A stretch of 64,000 nucleotides of DNA from Phytopseudomonas argentinensis (GTDB lineage: Bacteria > Pseudomonadota > Gammaproteobacteria > Pseudomonadales > Pseudomonadaceae). This document shows positions 40,692-49,828 of this stretch, one piece after another. The notes beneath the pieces are model-generated. The model had not been told where the DNA came from. It saw nothing but the letters and a program-made list of their open reading frames with translations, and did no database searches. Positions within the stretch are counted from its first letter, which is position 1. Every line of letters begins with the position of its first letter. Position numbers and translations under genes: made by a program. The stretch is from the NCBI RefSeq assembly GCF_900113905.1, contig NZ_FORC01000003.1:620001-684000 (forward strand), in the 5' to 3' direction.

Positions 40692-42386
40692 TCAGCGTGT
40701 GGTTTGCACCGTACTGCTGCCGATACCGCGCGGATCGCTGGCCGCTTCGACCTGGCCGCTGGCCTTGCTCCAGCGCAGCACCTGCTGATTGCCATACTCA
40801 CGTTGGACATCCTTGAGCCGGTGGCCACGTGCCTGCAGCTCGGCGACCTGCGCAGCGCTGAAGGTATTCGGCTCGTGCTCGATGACATCCGGCAGGTACT
40901 GGTGGTGGTAGCGCGGTACCGCCGGCCAGCTGGCAATCGGTTGGCCGTCGAGGTACTCGAGGATCGACAGCAGCACCATGCTAGGGATACGGCTGCCGCC
41001 CGGCGTGCCGAAGCTGGTGAATTCGCTGGGGCTGTCGATAAAGGTCGGGCTCATGCTCGACAGAGGGCGTTTGCCGGCGGCGATGGCGTTGGCCTGGCTG
41101 CCGGAGAGGCCATATGCGTTGGCACCTGCCAGGTCGGCGGCGAAATCGTCCATCTCGTCGTTGAGCACCACACCGGTACCCGGCACCGTGAAGGCGGCGC
41201 CGAATGGCAGGTTGATCGACAGGGTGGCGCTAACCGCGTTGCCGTCGGCGTCCATTACGCTGAAGTGAGTGGTGTGGTCGCCTTCCTTCCAGGGCTCGGC
41301 CGGTGGCAGTTGGCTACTCGGCGTGGCTTTGTACGGATCGATACCGCGGCTCAGGCTTTTCAGATAATCCGGGTTGAGCAGGCGAGCAGCCGGATTCTCG
41401 ACGAAGTCCGGATCACCCAGCTGGCCACGGTCACGATAGGCTCGGCGCAGGGTTTCCACCACCAGGTGGGTGCGCTGCACCGGCTCGGCCTCGCGCCAGG
41501 GCAACTGCTGCAGTATCAGCAGGCTCTGGGCCAGGGCCACGCCACCGGCCGAAGGCGGCGGCGCGCTGATCAGCTCGCGGTTTTCGGCCAGTGGTACGCG
41601 AATCGGTTGGCGATTTACCGTGTGGTAGTCGGCCAGGTCCTGCAGCGTCCAGATGCCACCGGCAGCACGCACGCCGGCGACCAGGCGTTCGGCCATGGGG
41701 CCTGCATAGAAACCGTCGCGACCATGCTTGGCCAGCCTCAGCAGGGTATCGGCCAGTTCCGGCTGGCGTAGCAGCGCGCCTTCATCAGGAATTTCACCGC
41801 CGCTCAGGAACAGCCGTGCGGTTTCCGCGTCGTCGCGCATGGCCGCCAGCCTCATCTTCGCGCGGTCGCGGTAGACGCGATCGACCGGGAAGCCCTCGCG
41901 AGCCAGGCGGATGGCCGGCGCCAGGCTGTCGCGCAGGGGCAGTTTGCCGTGCTGCTCTGCCAGTTCGACCAGGGCGGCGGGCAGGCCGGGAATGGCCGCG
42001 GCCAGTGCACCATCGCGCGATAGCGCCGGCTGCACCTGGCCATCGCGGCGGTAGAGATCGGCGTGGGCAGCACCCGGGGCGCGTTCGCGGGCATCGAGGA
42101 AATCGTAGCGGGCATCGGCGCTGCGCAGCAGGAAGAAGCCGCCGCCGCCCAGGCCGGAGCCATAGGGTTCGACCACCGCCAGTGCGGCGCTGATGGCTAC
42201 CGCGGCATCGAAGGCGTTGCCGCCCAGGGCCAGGGTTTCCTTGCCTGCGACCGTTGCGGCCGGATGGGCGGTTGCAATGGCGCTGCTGCCAGGGCGTTCG
42301 ACGGCCTGCAGGCCGAGGCTGAGCAGCACAAGCAGCGCGCCGGACAAGGCGCGCAGGGAATGGAGGCCGCGAAGAGGGCGGCGCAC
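40692..42386 (-). CDS. ggt: Gamma-glutamyltransferase
   Basis: Periplasmic enzyme that hydrolyses glutathione and transfers gamma-glutamyl groups. About 564 residues from GTG 42386. It starts two bases after the ferredoxin stop, with AAGG in the last codons of that gene; the frame is open further but overlaps the ferredoxin. N-terminal export signal about 11-28 (RALSGALLVLLSLGLQAV). Autoprocessing is expected before Thr372 in DHTTHFSVMDADG, the nucleophile of the small subunit; the substrate pocket includes GSGLGGGGFFLL and GTPGGSRIPSMV. It forms a two-gene unit with fdx. Confidence 0.93.
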   Translation of the reverse strand: MRRPLRGLHSLRALSGALLVLLSLGLQAVERPGSSAIATAHPAATVAGKETLALGGNAFDAAVAISAALAVVEPYGSGLGGGGFFLLRSADARYDFLDARERAPGAAHADLYRRDGQVQPALSRDGALAAAIPGLPAALVELAEQHGKLPLRDSLAPAIRLAREGFPVDRVYRDRAKMRLAAMRDDAETARLFLSGGEIPDEGALLRQPELADTLLRLAKHGRDGFYAGPMAERLVAGVRAAGGIWTLQDLADYHTVNRQPIRVPLAENRELISAPPPSAGGVALAQSLLILQQLPWREAEPVQRTHLVVETLRRAYRDRGQLGDPDFVENPAARLLNPDYLKSLSRGIDPYKATPSSQLPPAEPWKEGDHTTHFSVMDADGNAVSATLSINLPFGAAFTVPGTGVVLNDEMDDFAADLAGANAYGLSGSQANAIAAGKRPLSSMSPTFIDSPSEFTSFGTPGGSRIPSMVLLSILEYLDGQPIASWPAVPRYHHQYLPDVIEHEPNTFSAAQVAELQARGHRLKDVQREYGNQQVLRWSKASGQVEAASDPRGIGSSTVQTTR

Positions 42387-42388
42387 CT

Positions 42389-42640
42389 TCAGGCCTTGCC
42401 GGTGAGGGCTTGGTACTTGGCCAGCAACTGTTCCTTGCTTTCGACGTTGTTCTCGTCGAGCGGGATGCAGTCTACCGGGCAGACCTGCTGGCATTGCGGC
42501 TCGTCGTAGTGCCCCACGCACTCGGTGCACAGGTTGGGGTCGATCACGTAGATCTCCTCACCCTGGGAAATCGCCGCGTTCGGGCACTCCGGCTCGCAGA
42601 CGTCGCAGTTGATGCAATCGTCGGTAATGATAAGGGACAT
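42389..42640 (-). CDS. fdx: YfhL-type 2[4Fe-4S] ferredoxin
   Basis: 83 residues from ATG 42640. Two cluster-binding motifs: CINCDVCEPECPNAA (CxxCxxCxxxCP) and CTECVGHYDEPQCQQVCPVDC, the latter with the six-to-eight residue insert between ligands typical of the YfhL/Allochromatium type with low-potential clusters. The acidic C-terminal helix KEQLLAKYQALTG is also typical. AGGAG is about 10 bp upstream of ATG 42640; a TTG in frame at 42649 is a poor alternative. Upstream neighbour is coaD after a repeat element, downstream is ggt. Confidence 0.95.
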   Translation of the reverse strand: MSLIITDDCINCDVCEPECPNAAISQGEEIYVIDPNLCTECVGHYDEPQCQQVCPVDCIPLDENNVESKEQLLAKYQALTGKA

Positions 42641-42693
42641 GAAAGGCAAGCTCCTGCCGGGCCACCGGCCGCGACACAGTCAAACGGATAGCA

Positions 42694-42829
42694 GACCGTT
42701 GAAAAGCTGTCTAGGTTGCCGTCGTGGCGTTAAAAACAGACTCAAATGCTCATGTACCGTTCGTACACTCCTTTTTTTCGCCTGTTCTTGCCTTGCGCTG
42801 GCTGCCTCGATCACGTTTTTCAACGGCCT
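42694..42829. repeat. Palindromic intergenic element, copy A
   Basis: Bounded by GACCGTTGAAAA and TTTTTCAACGGCC (inverted termini). The core carries GGCGTTAAAAACAG, CTCAAATGCTCATGTACC and GTACACTCC. Matches copy B (48182-48325) over nearly the whole length. It fills most of the fdx-coaD gap. No credible protein frame. Confidence 0.85.
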
Positions 42830-42901
42830 GCTGGCCGCGATTGTGCCGCATTGTCGCCGTCAGCGCACGTCCGCGCGCCATATGGCGTGCTGCGCCGGTG
42901 C

Positions 42902-43384
42902 TCAGCGCGCCTTGAAGCGTTCGGCGAGGGCCTCGGCCACGGCCGGGTGCACGAACTTGCTGATATCGCCGCCCAGGTTGGCGATCTCGCGCACCAGGGT
43001 GGAAGAGATGAACGAATACTTTTCCGATGGCGTGAGGAACAGGCTTTCCAGCTCCGGCGCCAGTTGCCGGTTCATGTTGGCCAGCTGGAATTCGTACTCG
43101 AAGTCCGACACGGCGCGCAGGCCGCGCAGCAGCACATTGGCGCCCTGTTCCTTGGCGAACGAGGCGAGCAGCGTGGAAAAGCCGATGACCTCAACGTTGG
43201 GCAGGTGCTTGGTGACCTCCCGCGCCAGCTCGACCCGTTGTTCGAGGGAGAACAGCGGGTTCTTCTTCGGGCTGGCGGCGACCGCGATGATCACGCTGTC
43301 GAACAGGCGCGCGGCGCGCTCGACCAGATCGCCATGCCCCTTGGTAATAGGGTCGAAGGTGCCTGGGTATAACACTCGATTCAT
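42902..43384 (-). CDS. coaD: Phosphopantetheine adenylyltransferase
   Basis: Adenylates 4'-phosphopantetheine to dephospho-CoA, the fourth step of coenzyme A synthesis. 160 residues from ATG 43384 (MNRVLYPGTFDPITKGHGDL); the in-frame extension to 43447 is not typical of the family. The nucleotidyltransferase motif is GTFDPITKGH (His18), and ISSTLVREIA near the C-terminus binds nucleotide. All expected residues are present and the length is normal. Confidence 0.97.
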   Translation of the reverse strand: MNRVLYPGTFDPITKGHGDLVERAARLFDSVIIAVAASPKKNPLFSLEQRVELAREVTKHLPNVEVIGFSTLLASFAKEQGANVLLRGLRAVSDFEYEFQLANMNRQLAPELESLFLTPSEKYSFISSTLVREIANLGGDISKFVHPAVAEALAERFKAR

Positions 43385-43529
43385 CGTGACGTCCTGGCAG
43401 GCGCGTTGGGGAGTCGGATGGTAGCGCAGCACGCCGGGGCGGGCCAAGTCGGCGACCCGTTCATGGCCCCGAATAGGGGCGTTTATCGCGCCGAATCCAT
43501 GGAGAATGCTCTATTTAGAAGCGATTTCG

Positions 43530-44534
43530 TTACCCGATCGCCAGGCGCTGCAGCCAATCTGGAATGCGCCGTTCCAGATAATAGTCGGGTCGGCGTGGCG
43601 AGCCGTCGACGAAGCCGACATGGCCGCCCCTGGCATGCAGTTCGAAGTGGATGCAGCCAGCCAGCTCGCTGGCCTCTGGTAGGCTGTGGGGGTAGACGAA
43701 CGGGTCGTCGCTGGACTGGATCAGCAGCGTCGGCGTCTGAATACGGCCCAGATAAAAGCGGCTCGAGGCGCGTCGATAATAGTCCTCGGCATCTTCGAAA
43801 CCGTGCAGCGGCGCGGTGATGCGGCCATCGAAATCCCAGAAGGTGCGCATGCCGTCCAGGGGGCCGAGCTTTTCCAGGATCGACAGCCGATCGGCTTGGC
43901 CCTGATGGGCGAACAGGCGCTGCTTGTCCTTCACGTAGGCGACCATGGCGCGCATGAAGTGCGCCTGGTAGACGCGCGAGAAGCCGACACCGATGCGGTC
44001 GGCACACTGATCGAGGCGAAAGGGTACCGACACTGCGGCAGCCCCCTGCAGGCCGCTGCCGGCGCCACTTTCACCCAGGTACTTGAGCAACACGTTGCCA
44101 CCCAGCGAGTAACCCACTGCATACAACGGCGCCATTGGCCGCTTGGCCCGCAGGTGGCGAATGGTTTCGCCGAGGTCCTCACTGGCGCCGGAGTGATAGC
44201 CGCGCGGTAGCAGGTTGGGCTCGCCCGAGCAGCCGCGCCAGTTCAGCGCCACGCTGGCCCAGCCCTGGGTGGCCAGTTGGCGTTGCAGGCCGAGCACATA
44301 GTGGGAGCTGGAGGAGCCGGTCAGGCCGTGCAGCACCAGCACCAGGGGGGCGTGGGCCTCGTGGGGGCCATGCCAGTCGAGGTCGAGAAAGTCGCCGTCC
44401 TCGAGCCACAGGCGCTCGCGCTGGCGTTCGAGCACGGGCGCGCGGCGGCACAGCGAGCCCCACAGGGTCTGCAGGTGAGGCCCCGGCAGCCACCAGGCCG
44501 GCTGGAAACTGGCCATCTGCGCTCGCTCGCTCAT
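43530..44534 (-). CDS. YheT-type alpha/beta hydrolase
   Basis: 334 residues from ATG 44534. The N-terminal FQPAWWLPGPHLQTLWGSL is diagnostic of the YheT/ABHD1-3 group. The nucleophile elbow is GYSLGG, Asp in SSDDPFVYP and His in ARGGHVGFV complete a triad. The substrate in bacteria is unknown, and some homologues act on esters. It starts 20 bp after the rsmD stop and is likely co-transcribed with it and the M16 genes. Confidence 0.9.
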   Translation of the reverse strand: MSERAQMASFQPAWWLPGPHLQTLWGSLCRRAPVLERQRERLWLEDGDFLDLDWHGPHEAHAPLVLVLHGLTGSSSSHYVLGLQRQLATQGWASVALNWRGCSGEPNLLPRGYHSGASEDLGETIRHLRAKRPMAPLYAVGYSLGGNVLLKYLGESGAGSGLQGAAAVSVPFRLDQCADRIGVGFSRVYQAHFMRAMVAYVKDKQRLFAHQGQADRLSILEKLGPLDGMRTFWDFDGRITAPLHGFEDAEDYYRRASSRFYLGRIQTPTLLIQSSDDPFVYPHSLPEASELAGCIHFELHARGGHVGFVDGSPRRPDYYLERRIPDWLQRLAIG

Positions 44535-44554
44535 GTGCAGGCCGCCGTCGGCGC

Positions 44555-45160
44555 TTACGCCGGGCGACGCTCCCACAGCGCGTAATGCACCTGGCCGGCC
44601 TTCTGCTCGCGGTGCAGGCGCCAGTTGCCGGGCATGCCGAGGCTCGATGGCACTTGCTCGCTCTCGGTGTACACCCAGGCATCGGCGGCCAGCCAGCCGC
44701 GTTCTTCCAGCAGCGTGCAGGCGGGCAGCAACAGATCCTGGCTGAACGGCGGATCGAGAAACACCAGATCGAACGGCGTGGCCGGCTGGCTCTGCAGGTA
44801 GGCGAGGGCATCACTTTGCAGCACCTGACCGTTGTCACAGCGCAGAGTCGCCAGATGGCCGCGCAGGCTGGTCACGGCCGCCGGGTTGAGGTCCAGGGCC
44901 AGGGCGCTGCCGGCGCCGCGCGATAGCGCTTCGAGAAAAAGCGCGCCACTGCCGGCAAAGGGGTCGAGCACCTTGGCGGCTTCGACGTAAGGTGCCAGCC
45001 AGTTGAACAGGGTTTCCCGTACCCGGTTGGGCGTGGGCCGCAAGCCATGGGCCATCGGGAAGCTGAACTGGCGGCTGCGCCATTGCCCGGCAATGATGCG
45101 CAGCTGCCCGTCGCCACCATGGGCGGCGGGCGCTTTGCCGGAGGTCGGTCGTCTGGCCAT
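44555..45160 (-). CDS. rsmD: 16S rRNA guanine-966 N2-methyltransferase
   Basis: 201 residues. It opens with LRIIAGQWRSRQFSFP and RPTPNRVRETLFNWL, the RsmD signature; the SAM site is VLDPFAGSGALFLEALSRGA and the catalytic NPPY-like motif is FLDPPF. The ATG overlaps the stop codon of the upstream M16 gene by one base (TGATG), so it is coupled to that gene. Confidence 0.95.
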   Translation of the reverse strand: MARRPTSGKAPAAHGGDGQLRIIAGQWRSRQFSFPMAHGLRPTPNRVRETLFNWLAPYVEAAKVLDPFAGSGALFLEALSRGAGSALALDLNPAAVTSLRGHLATLRCDNGQVLQSDALAYLQSQPATPFDLVFLDPPFSQDLLLPACTLLEERGWLAADAWVYTESEQVPSSLGMPGNWRLHREQKAGQVHYALWERRPA

Positions 45161-46650
45161 CAGTGCTCCGGTACTGCAGCGGGCTGTTCAGCCGGTTTGT
45201 CGGTGGGCGGTGGCAGTTCTTTCTGCTCGACCGTCGGCCCGGCACTGACGATCACCAGGGCCTCGGGATCGAGGTGCTCCGCCATGGCGGCTTTCACCTG
45301 CTCGACGCTGAGCGCCTGCACCTTGGCCATGAAGTCTTCCAGGTAGGTCAGTGGCAGGTCGTAGAAGCCGATGGCGCCGAGTTGGCCGACGATGGCCGCG
45401 TTGCTGGCGGTGGACAGCGGGAAGCTGCCGGCCATTTCGCGTTTGGCGGCGTCCAGTTCCTGCTGGGTCGGACCGTTGGCGATGAAGTCACGCAGCAGAT
45501 CCTTGACCAGTTGCAGGGTGCCTTCGCTGAGCTCGGCACGGGTCTGCAGGTTGATCATGAACGGGCCGCGCGCCTGCATGGCGGTGAAGCCGGAATATAC
45601 GCCATAGGTCAGGCCGCGTTTCTCACGCACTTCGCTCATCAGCCGGGTGCCGAAGCCGCCGCCGCCGAATACCTGGTTGCCCAGGTACAGCGCCGCGTAG
45701 TCCGGGTCTTCACGGGTGATGCCGAGCTGGGCGATCAGCAGGTGGGTCTGGTTGGACGGAAACTCGATATGGGTCAAGCCAGGCTTGGGCGCCTCGGGCT
45801 CGACGGTCTTCGCCAGTGCCGGGCCCTTGGGCAGCGCGGCGGAGACCTCGGCGGCCATGGCTTCGGCCTCCTCGCGGGACAGGTCGCCGACCAGGGCGAT
45901 CACCGCGTTGCCGGCAGCGTAGGCCTTGGCATGGAAGGCCTGCAGCTGTTCGCGGCTGATGCCGGGAACCGACTGCGCGGTACCTTCGCTGGGGTGGCCG
46001 TAGGGGTGGTTGCCATACAGGCGCTCGAACAGCTCGAGGCTGGCCAGCTTGCCCGGGTTCTGCTTCTGGAACTCGAAGCCGGCAAGGATCTGGTTCTTGA
46101 TGCGCGCCAGGGAATCGGCCGGAAAGGTCGGCTGGCCGATCACCTGCTCGAACAGCTTCAGGGCCGGCTCGCGCTGTTCGGCGGCGCTGAGGCTGCGCAG
46201 GCTGGTGATCGCCATGTCGCGGTAGGCGCCATTGCCGAACTCGGCCCCCAGGCTCTCGAAGCCGGCGGCGATGGCACCGACGTCCTTGCCGGGTACGCCT
46301 TCGTTGAGCATGGCGTTGGTCAGCAGCGCCAGACCGGGTACGTCGCCGTCCTGGCTGCTGCCGGCGGCGAAGGTCAGGCGCAGGTCGAACATCGGCAACT
46401 CGCGGGCTTCGACGAACAGCACCTTGGCGCCTTCGGCGGTCTGCCAGCTCTGGATGTCCAGTTTGCGGCGGGCCGGTTCCTTGCCGTCCAGCTCGGCCAG
46501 CGACTGCAGCTGGCTGTCGTCGGCCGAGGCGGGCTGGGCGACGGGCTGGGCGGCATCCGGCGCGCGTTTGACGGTAAAGGCCAGGGCCGCCAGCAGGGCG
46601 ATCAAAAACAAGCCCAGCAGGGCATAGCGCGGGCCGTTGCGCTTACTCAT
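45160..46650 (-). CDS. M16-family protein lacking the zinc motif
   Basis: 496 residues. Membrane anchor at 9-28 (YALLGLFLIALLAALAF) with the rest probably periplasmic. Two M16 domains follow, but where active members have HxxEH this protein reads LTNAMLNEG, so it cannot bind zinc in the usual way. The RL/Y substrate-binding part is intact (RLMSEVREKRGLTYGVYSGF). In paired M16 systems the inactive partner supports substrate binding by the active one, encoded here directly upstream with an eight-base overlap. Also translationally linked to rsmD downstream. Role unproven. Confidence 0.9.
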   Translation of the reverse strand: MSKRNGPRYALLGLFLIALLAALAFTVKRAPDAAQPVAQPASADDSQLQSLAELDGKEPARRKLDIQSWQTAEGAKVLFVEARELPMFDLRLTFAAGSSQDGDVPGLALLTNAMLNEGVPGKDVGAIAAGFESLGAEFGNGAYRDMAITSLRSLSAAEQREPALKLFEQVIGQPTFPADSLARIKNQILAGFEFQKQNPGKLASLELFERLYGNHPYGHPSEGTAQSVPGISREQLQAFHAKAYAAGNAVIALVGDLSREEAEAMAAEVSAALPKGPALAKTVEPEAPKPGLTHIEFPSNQTHLLIAQLGITREDPDYAALYLGNQVFGGGGFGTRLMSEVREKRGLTYGVYSGFTAMQARGPFMINLQTRAELSEGTLQLVKDLLRDFIANGPTQQELDAAKREMAGSFPLSTASNAAIVGQLGAIGFYDLPLTYLEDFMAKVQALSVEQVKAAMAEHLDPEALVIVSAGPTVEQKELPPPTDKPAEQPAAVPEH

Positions 46651-48001
46651 CGCGCTTCTCCTCGGGCAGAACGTGGGCGACGCTGAGGCGATCGCGGGTG
46701 AAATAGGTCTTGGCGGCTTTCTGGATGTCGGCCGGGGTCACGGCCTCCAGTTCGGCCAGTTCCTGGTCGATCAGCTTCCAGGACAGGCCGACGGTTTCCA
46801 GCTGGCCGATGGCGGTGGCCTGGCTGCTGATCGAGTCGCGGTCATAGACCAGCTCGGCGATCAGTTGGGCACGTACGCGGGCCAGTTCTTCGGCCGAGGG
46901 CGCAGTGTTCTGCAGGTCCTGCAGTTCGCGCCAGATGCCCGCTTCGGTCTGTTTCAGGGTCTTGCCGGTCTGCACGTTGGGCGTGGCAGAGATCGTGAAC
47001 AGGCTGTCGCCGCGGGTGTAGCCGTTGTACCAGGCGCCCGCGCCGGAGACCAATTCCTCGCCGCGCTCCAGGCGAGTGGCCAGGCGTGCGCTGTAGCCAC
47101 CGTCGAGCAGGGCGGCGATCAGGCGCAGGGCATGCACGTCACGCGGGTTCTCGGCGGTGGCCAGGCCCGGCACGTTGAAGCCCATCATCAGGCTCGGCAG
47201 CTGGGTCTTCAGGTGCAGGGTGATCTGCCGCTCGCCGGGTTCTGCCAGCTCCAGGGGGATCTTCGCAGCAGGTACGTCACGCTTGGGGATTGCACCGAAG
47301 TAGCGCTGAGCCAGGGCTTTCACGCCGTCGGCGGTGACGTCGCCGACCACCACCAGGGTGGCGTTGTTGGGCACGTACCAGGTCTGGTACCAGTGGCGCA
47401 GCTCGTCCACGCTCATGCGGTCCAGGTCGGCCATCCAGCCGATGGTCGGAATGCTGTAGCCGCTGGCCGGATAGGCCATGGCCTTGAAGCGCTCGTAGGC
47501 CAGGCCCGACGGCTTGTCGTCGGTGCGCAGGCGGCGCTCTTCCTTGATCACCTCGATCTCGCGCGCGAACTCTTCCGACGGCAGGCGCAGGCTGGCCAGG
47601 CGGTCGGCCTCCAGCTCGAAGGCCACGCCCAGGCGGTCAGCGGCCAGCACCTGGTAATAGGCGGTGTAGTCGTCGCTGGTGAAGGCGTTCTCTTCGGCGC
47701 CGAGGTCGCGCAGTACCCGCGAGGCTTCGCCGGGGCCGAGCTTGCGGCTGCCCTTGAACATCATGTGCTCCAGGGCGTGGGACAGGCCGGTCTGGCCGGC
47801 GGTCTCGTAGCTGGAGCCGACCTTGTACCAGATCTGCGAGACCACCACGGGGGCGCGGTGGTCTTCGCGGACGATGACCTTGAGGTCGTTATCCAGGGTG
47901 AATTCGTGGGTGGGTTGCGGTGCCGCGGCCTGCGCCCCGATGGGCAGGGCACAGACGGCCAGTAGCAGGCCGGCGAGATGGCGGGCAAGTGAACTGGACA
48001 A
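46643..48001 (-). CDS. M16-family zinc metallopeptidase
   Basis: 452 residues if started at TTG 48001, which is preceded by the strong ribosome site GAGGAGAGAGG and opens a clean signal peptide (SSSLARHLAGLLLAVCALPIG, ending GAQAAA). The frame extends upstream to 48136 but without start signals and would bury that signal peptide. The zinc site is HALEHMMFKG (HxxEH, with the distal Glu in the following helix), and the C-terminal domain has the RLxxG motif. It heads the leftward operon M16 active, M16 inactive, rsmD, yheT. Confidence 0.9.
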   Translation of the reverse strand: MSSSLARHLAGLLLAVCALPIGAQAAAPQPTHEFTLDNDLKVIVREDHRAPVVVSQIWYKVGSSYETAGQTGLSHALEHMMFKGSRKLGPGEASRVLRDLGAEENAFTSDDYTAYYQVLAADRLGVAFELEADRLASLRLPSEEFAREIEVIKEERRLRTDDKPSGLAYERFKAMAYPASGYSIPTIGWMADLDRMSVDELRHWYQTWYVPNNATLVVVGDVTADGVKALAQRYFGAIPKRDVPAAKIPLELAEPGERQITLHLKTQLPSLMMGFNVPGLATAENPRDVHALRLIAALLDGGYSARLATRLERGEELVSGAGAWYNGYTRGDSLFTISATPNVQTGKTLKQTEAGIWRELQDLQNTAPSAEELARVRAQLIAELVYDRDSISSQATAIGQLETVGLSWKLIDQELAELEAVTPADIQKAAKTYFTRDRLSVAHVLPEEKRDE

Positions 48002-48181
48002 ACCTCTCTCCTCGTTGAACCACGCCGGGCGTGGGATTGCGGTCGGGTGTGAGCGCGGTGCAGCGTCGCCGGAGCAGGCCGTCAGAGCGGTCTCGTGGCT
48101 TAGCCGTGGCGGCTGCGGAGGTGCTAGGATACGCATCCGTTTTAACGGCGACCACGTCCTGTGCAGTGGCAGTCTGCATTT

Positions 48182-48325
48182 AACAGGCCGTTGAAAAACT
48201 ATCTACGTTGCCATTGCTGCGTTAAAAACAGCCTCAAAATGCTCATGTACAACTCGTACACTCCGCTTTTTCGGCTGTTTTTGCCTTGCACTGGCTGCCT
48301 CGCCTACGTTTTTCAACGGCCTGTT
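48182..48325. repeat. Palindromic intergenic element, copy B (complete)
   Basis: 144 bp bounded by perfect 18-bp inverted termini: AACAGGCCGTTGAAAAAC at 48182-48199 and its exact complement at 48308-48325. The core holds GCGTTAAAAACAGCC, CTCAAAATGCTCATGTAC and GTACACTCCGC, then CGGCTGTTTTTGCC. It sits in the 405-bp divergent gap between the M16 peptidase and ftsY (48002-48406), the rest of which shows nothing I can name except promoter-like AT stretches. No protein frame. Confidence 0.9.
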
Positions 48326-48406
48326 GATCAGCCGGCCGAGCTGCAAGCCCTCGGCCACATGTGCCCAGGCCCCATGGCGTTCGCCCCAGTGAGATAGCCG
48401 TCCTCC

Positions 48407-49828
48407 ATGTTTGGTTCAAAAGACGACAACAAGACCCCGGCCCCCGAGCAGGGTGCCGAGAAAGCCGAAAAACGTGGCCTGTTTGGCTGGTTGCGCAAGA
48501 AGCCGACCGAGCCTGCACCAGCCGCTCAGGAGCCACAGGCCGAGGTGCCAGAGGCACTGCCGCAAGCATCGTCCGAGCCGGCGCCCCAAGAGCCCTTAGC
48601 CGAGGCCCCGGCGGCTGTGGAAAGCGCCCCGGTCGAACGCGACCCGATCGAAGCACCGGTTTTCAGCGAGCCGGCCGTCGCCGCTGAGCGTGTGCTCGAT
48701 GACGCCACCCGTCATGGCCCCGAGGCGCTGTCCGCGCCGATTGCCGAGCAGCCGGCGGCGCAGCCCGAGCATTCGCCTGAGCTTGCCGCCGGCAGCGACG
48801 TGCAGCATGCCGTACCCGCCACCCCAGCTGCGGTGCTCTCTGCACCGGCCGAAGCGGTCAGCGAGCCGGTCGTCGAGCAGAACAAACCCTCGGACAACAA
48901 GGGCGGCTGGTTCGCCCGCCTGCGCCAGGGGCTGTCGAAGACCAGTGCCAGCATCGGCGAAGGCATGGCCAGCCTGTTCCTCGGCAGGAAGGCCATCGAC
49001 GATGACCTGCTCGACGAGATCGAAACCCGTCTGCTCACCGCCGACGTCGGTGTGGAGGCCACCACGGCGATCATCGGCAGCCTGACCCAGAAGGTAGCCC
49101 GCAAGCAGCTGACCGACAGCGACGCGCTGTTCAAGGCGCTGCAGGAAGAGTTGGCCGCCATGCTGCGCCCGGTCGAACAGCCACTGCAGATCGACAGCGC
49201 CAAGCGTCCCTACGTGATCCTGGTGGTCGGCGTGAATGGCGCCGGCAAGACCACCACCATCGGCAAATTGGCCAAGAAGCTGCAGGGCGAGGGCAAGAAG
49301 GTCATGCTCGCCGCGGGCGATACCTTCCGCGCCGCTGCCGTCGAGCAGCTGCAGGTGTGGGGCGAGCGCAACAAGATTCCGGTGATCGCCCAGCACACCG
49401 GCGCCGATTCGGCCTCGGTGATCTTCGATGCCGTGCAGGCCGCCAAGGCCCGTGGCATCGACGTGCTGATCGCCGATACCGCTGGCCGTCTGCACACCAA
49501 GGACAACCTGATGGAGGAGCTGAAGAAGGTCCGTCGGGTGATCGGCAAGCTTGATGACAGCGCGCCCCATGAAGTGCTGCTGGTGCTCGATGCCGGCACC
49601 GGTCAGAACGCCATCAACCAGGCCAAACAATTCAACCAGACGGTGAACTTGACCGGCCTGGCCCTGACCAAGCTGGATGGCACGGCCAAGGGCGGGGTGA
49701 TCTTCGCCCTGGCCAAGCAGTTCGGCCTGCCGATTCGCTATATCGGCGTGGGTGAGGGGATCGACGATCTGCGCACCTTCGAGGCCGAACCCTTCGTTCA
49801 GGCGCTTTTCCAGCAGCGGGAGCAGTGA
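48407..49828 (+). CDS. ftsY: Signal recognition particle receptor FtsY
   Basis: GTPase that docks SRP-ribosome complexes at the membrane. 473 residues: an acidic, Ala/Pro/Glu-rich A domain (about 1-165), the N domain (WFARLRQGLSKTSASIGEGMASLF), and the G domain with GVNGAGKTTTIGKLA (G1), DTFRAAAVEQLQ, IADTAGRLHT (G3) and TKLDGTAKGG (G4). Longer than E. coli's core because of the A domain. First gene of ftsYEX. Its stop overlaps the ftsE start. Confidence 0.96.
   Translation: MFGSKDDNKTPAPEQGAEKAEKRGLFGWLRKKPTEPAPAAQEPQAEVPEALPQASSEPAPQEPLAEAPAAVESAPVERDPIEAPVFSEPAVAAERVLDDATRHGPEALSAPIAEQPAAQPEHSPELAAGSDVQHAVPATPAAVLSAPAEAVSEPVVEQNKPSDNKGGWFARLRQGLSKTSASIGEGMASLFLGRKAIDDDLLDEIETRLLTADVGVEATTAIIGSLTQKVARKQLTDSDALFKALQEELAAMLRPVEQPLQIDSAKRPYVILVVGVNGAGKTTTIGKLAKKLQGEGKKVMLAAGDTFRAAAVEQLQVWGERNKIPVIAQHTGADSASVIFDAVQAAKARGIDVLIADTAGRLHTKDNLMEELKKVRRVIGKLDDSAPHEVLLVLDAGTGQNAINQAKQFNQTVNLTGLALTKLDGTAKGGVIFALAKQFGLPIRYIGVGEGIDDLRTFEAEPFVQALFQQREQ

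Noticed and set aside
42746..43372. A 208-codon plus-strand frame starting in repeat copy A
   Set aside because: It spans the repeat and then runs antisense to coaD; the apparent start in the repeat recurs in copy B without a continuing frame.
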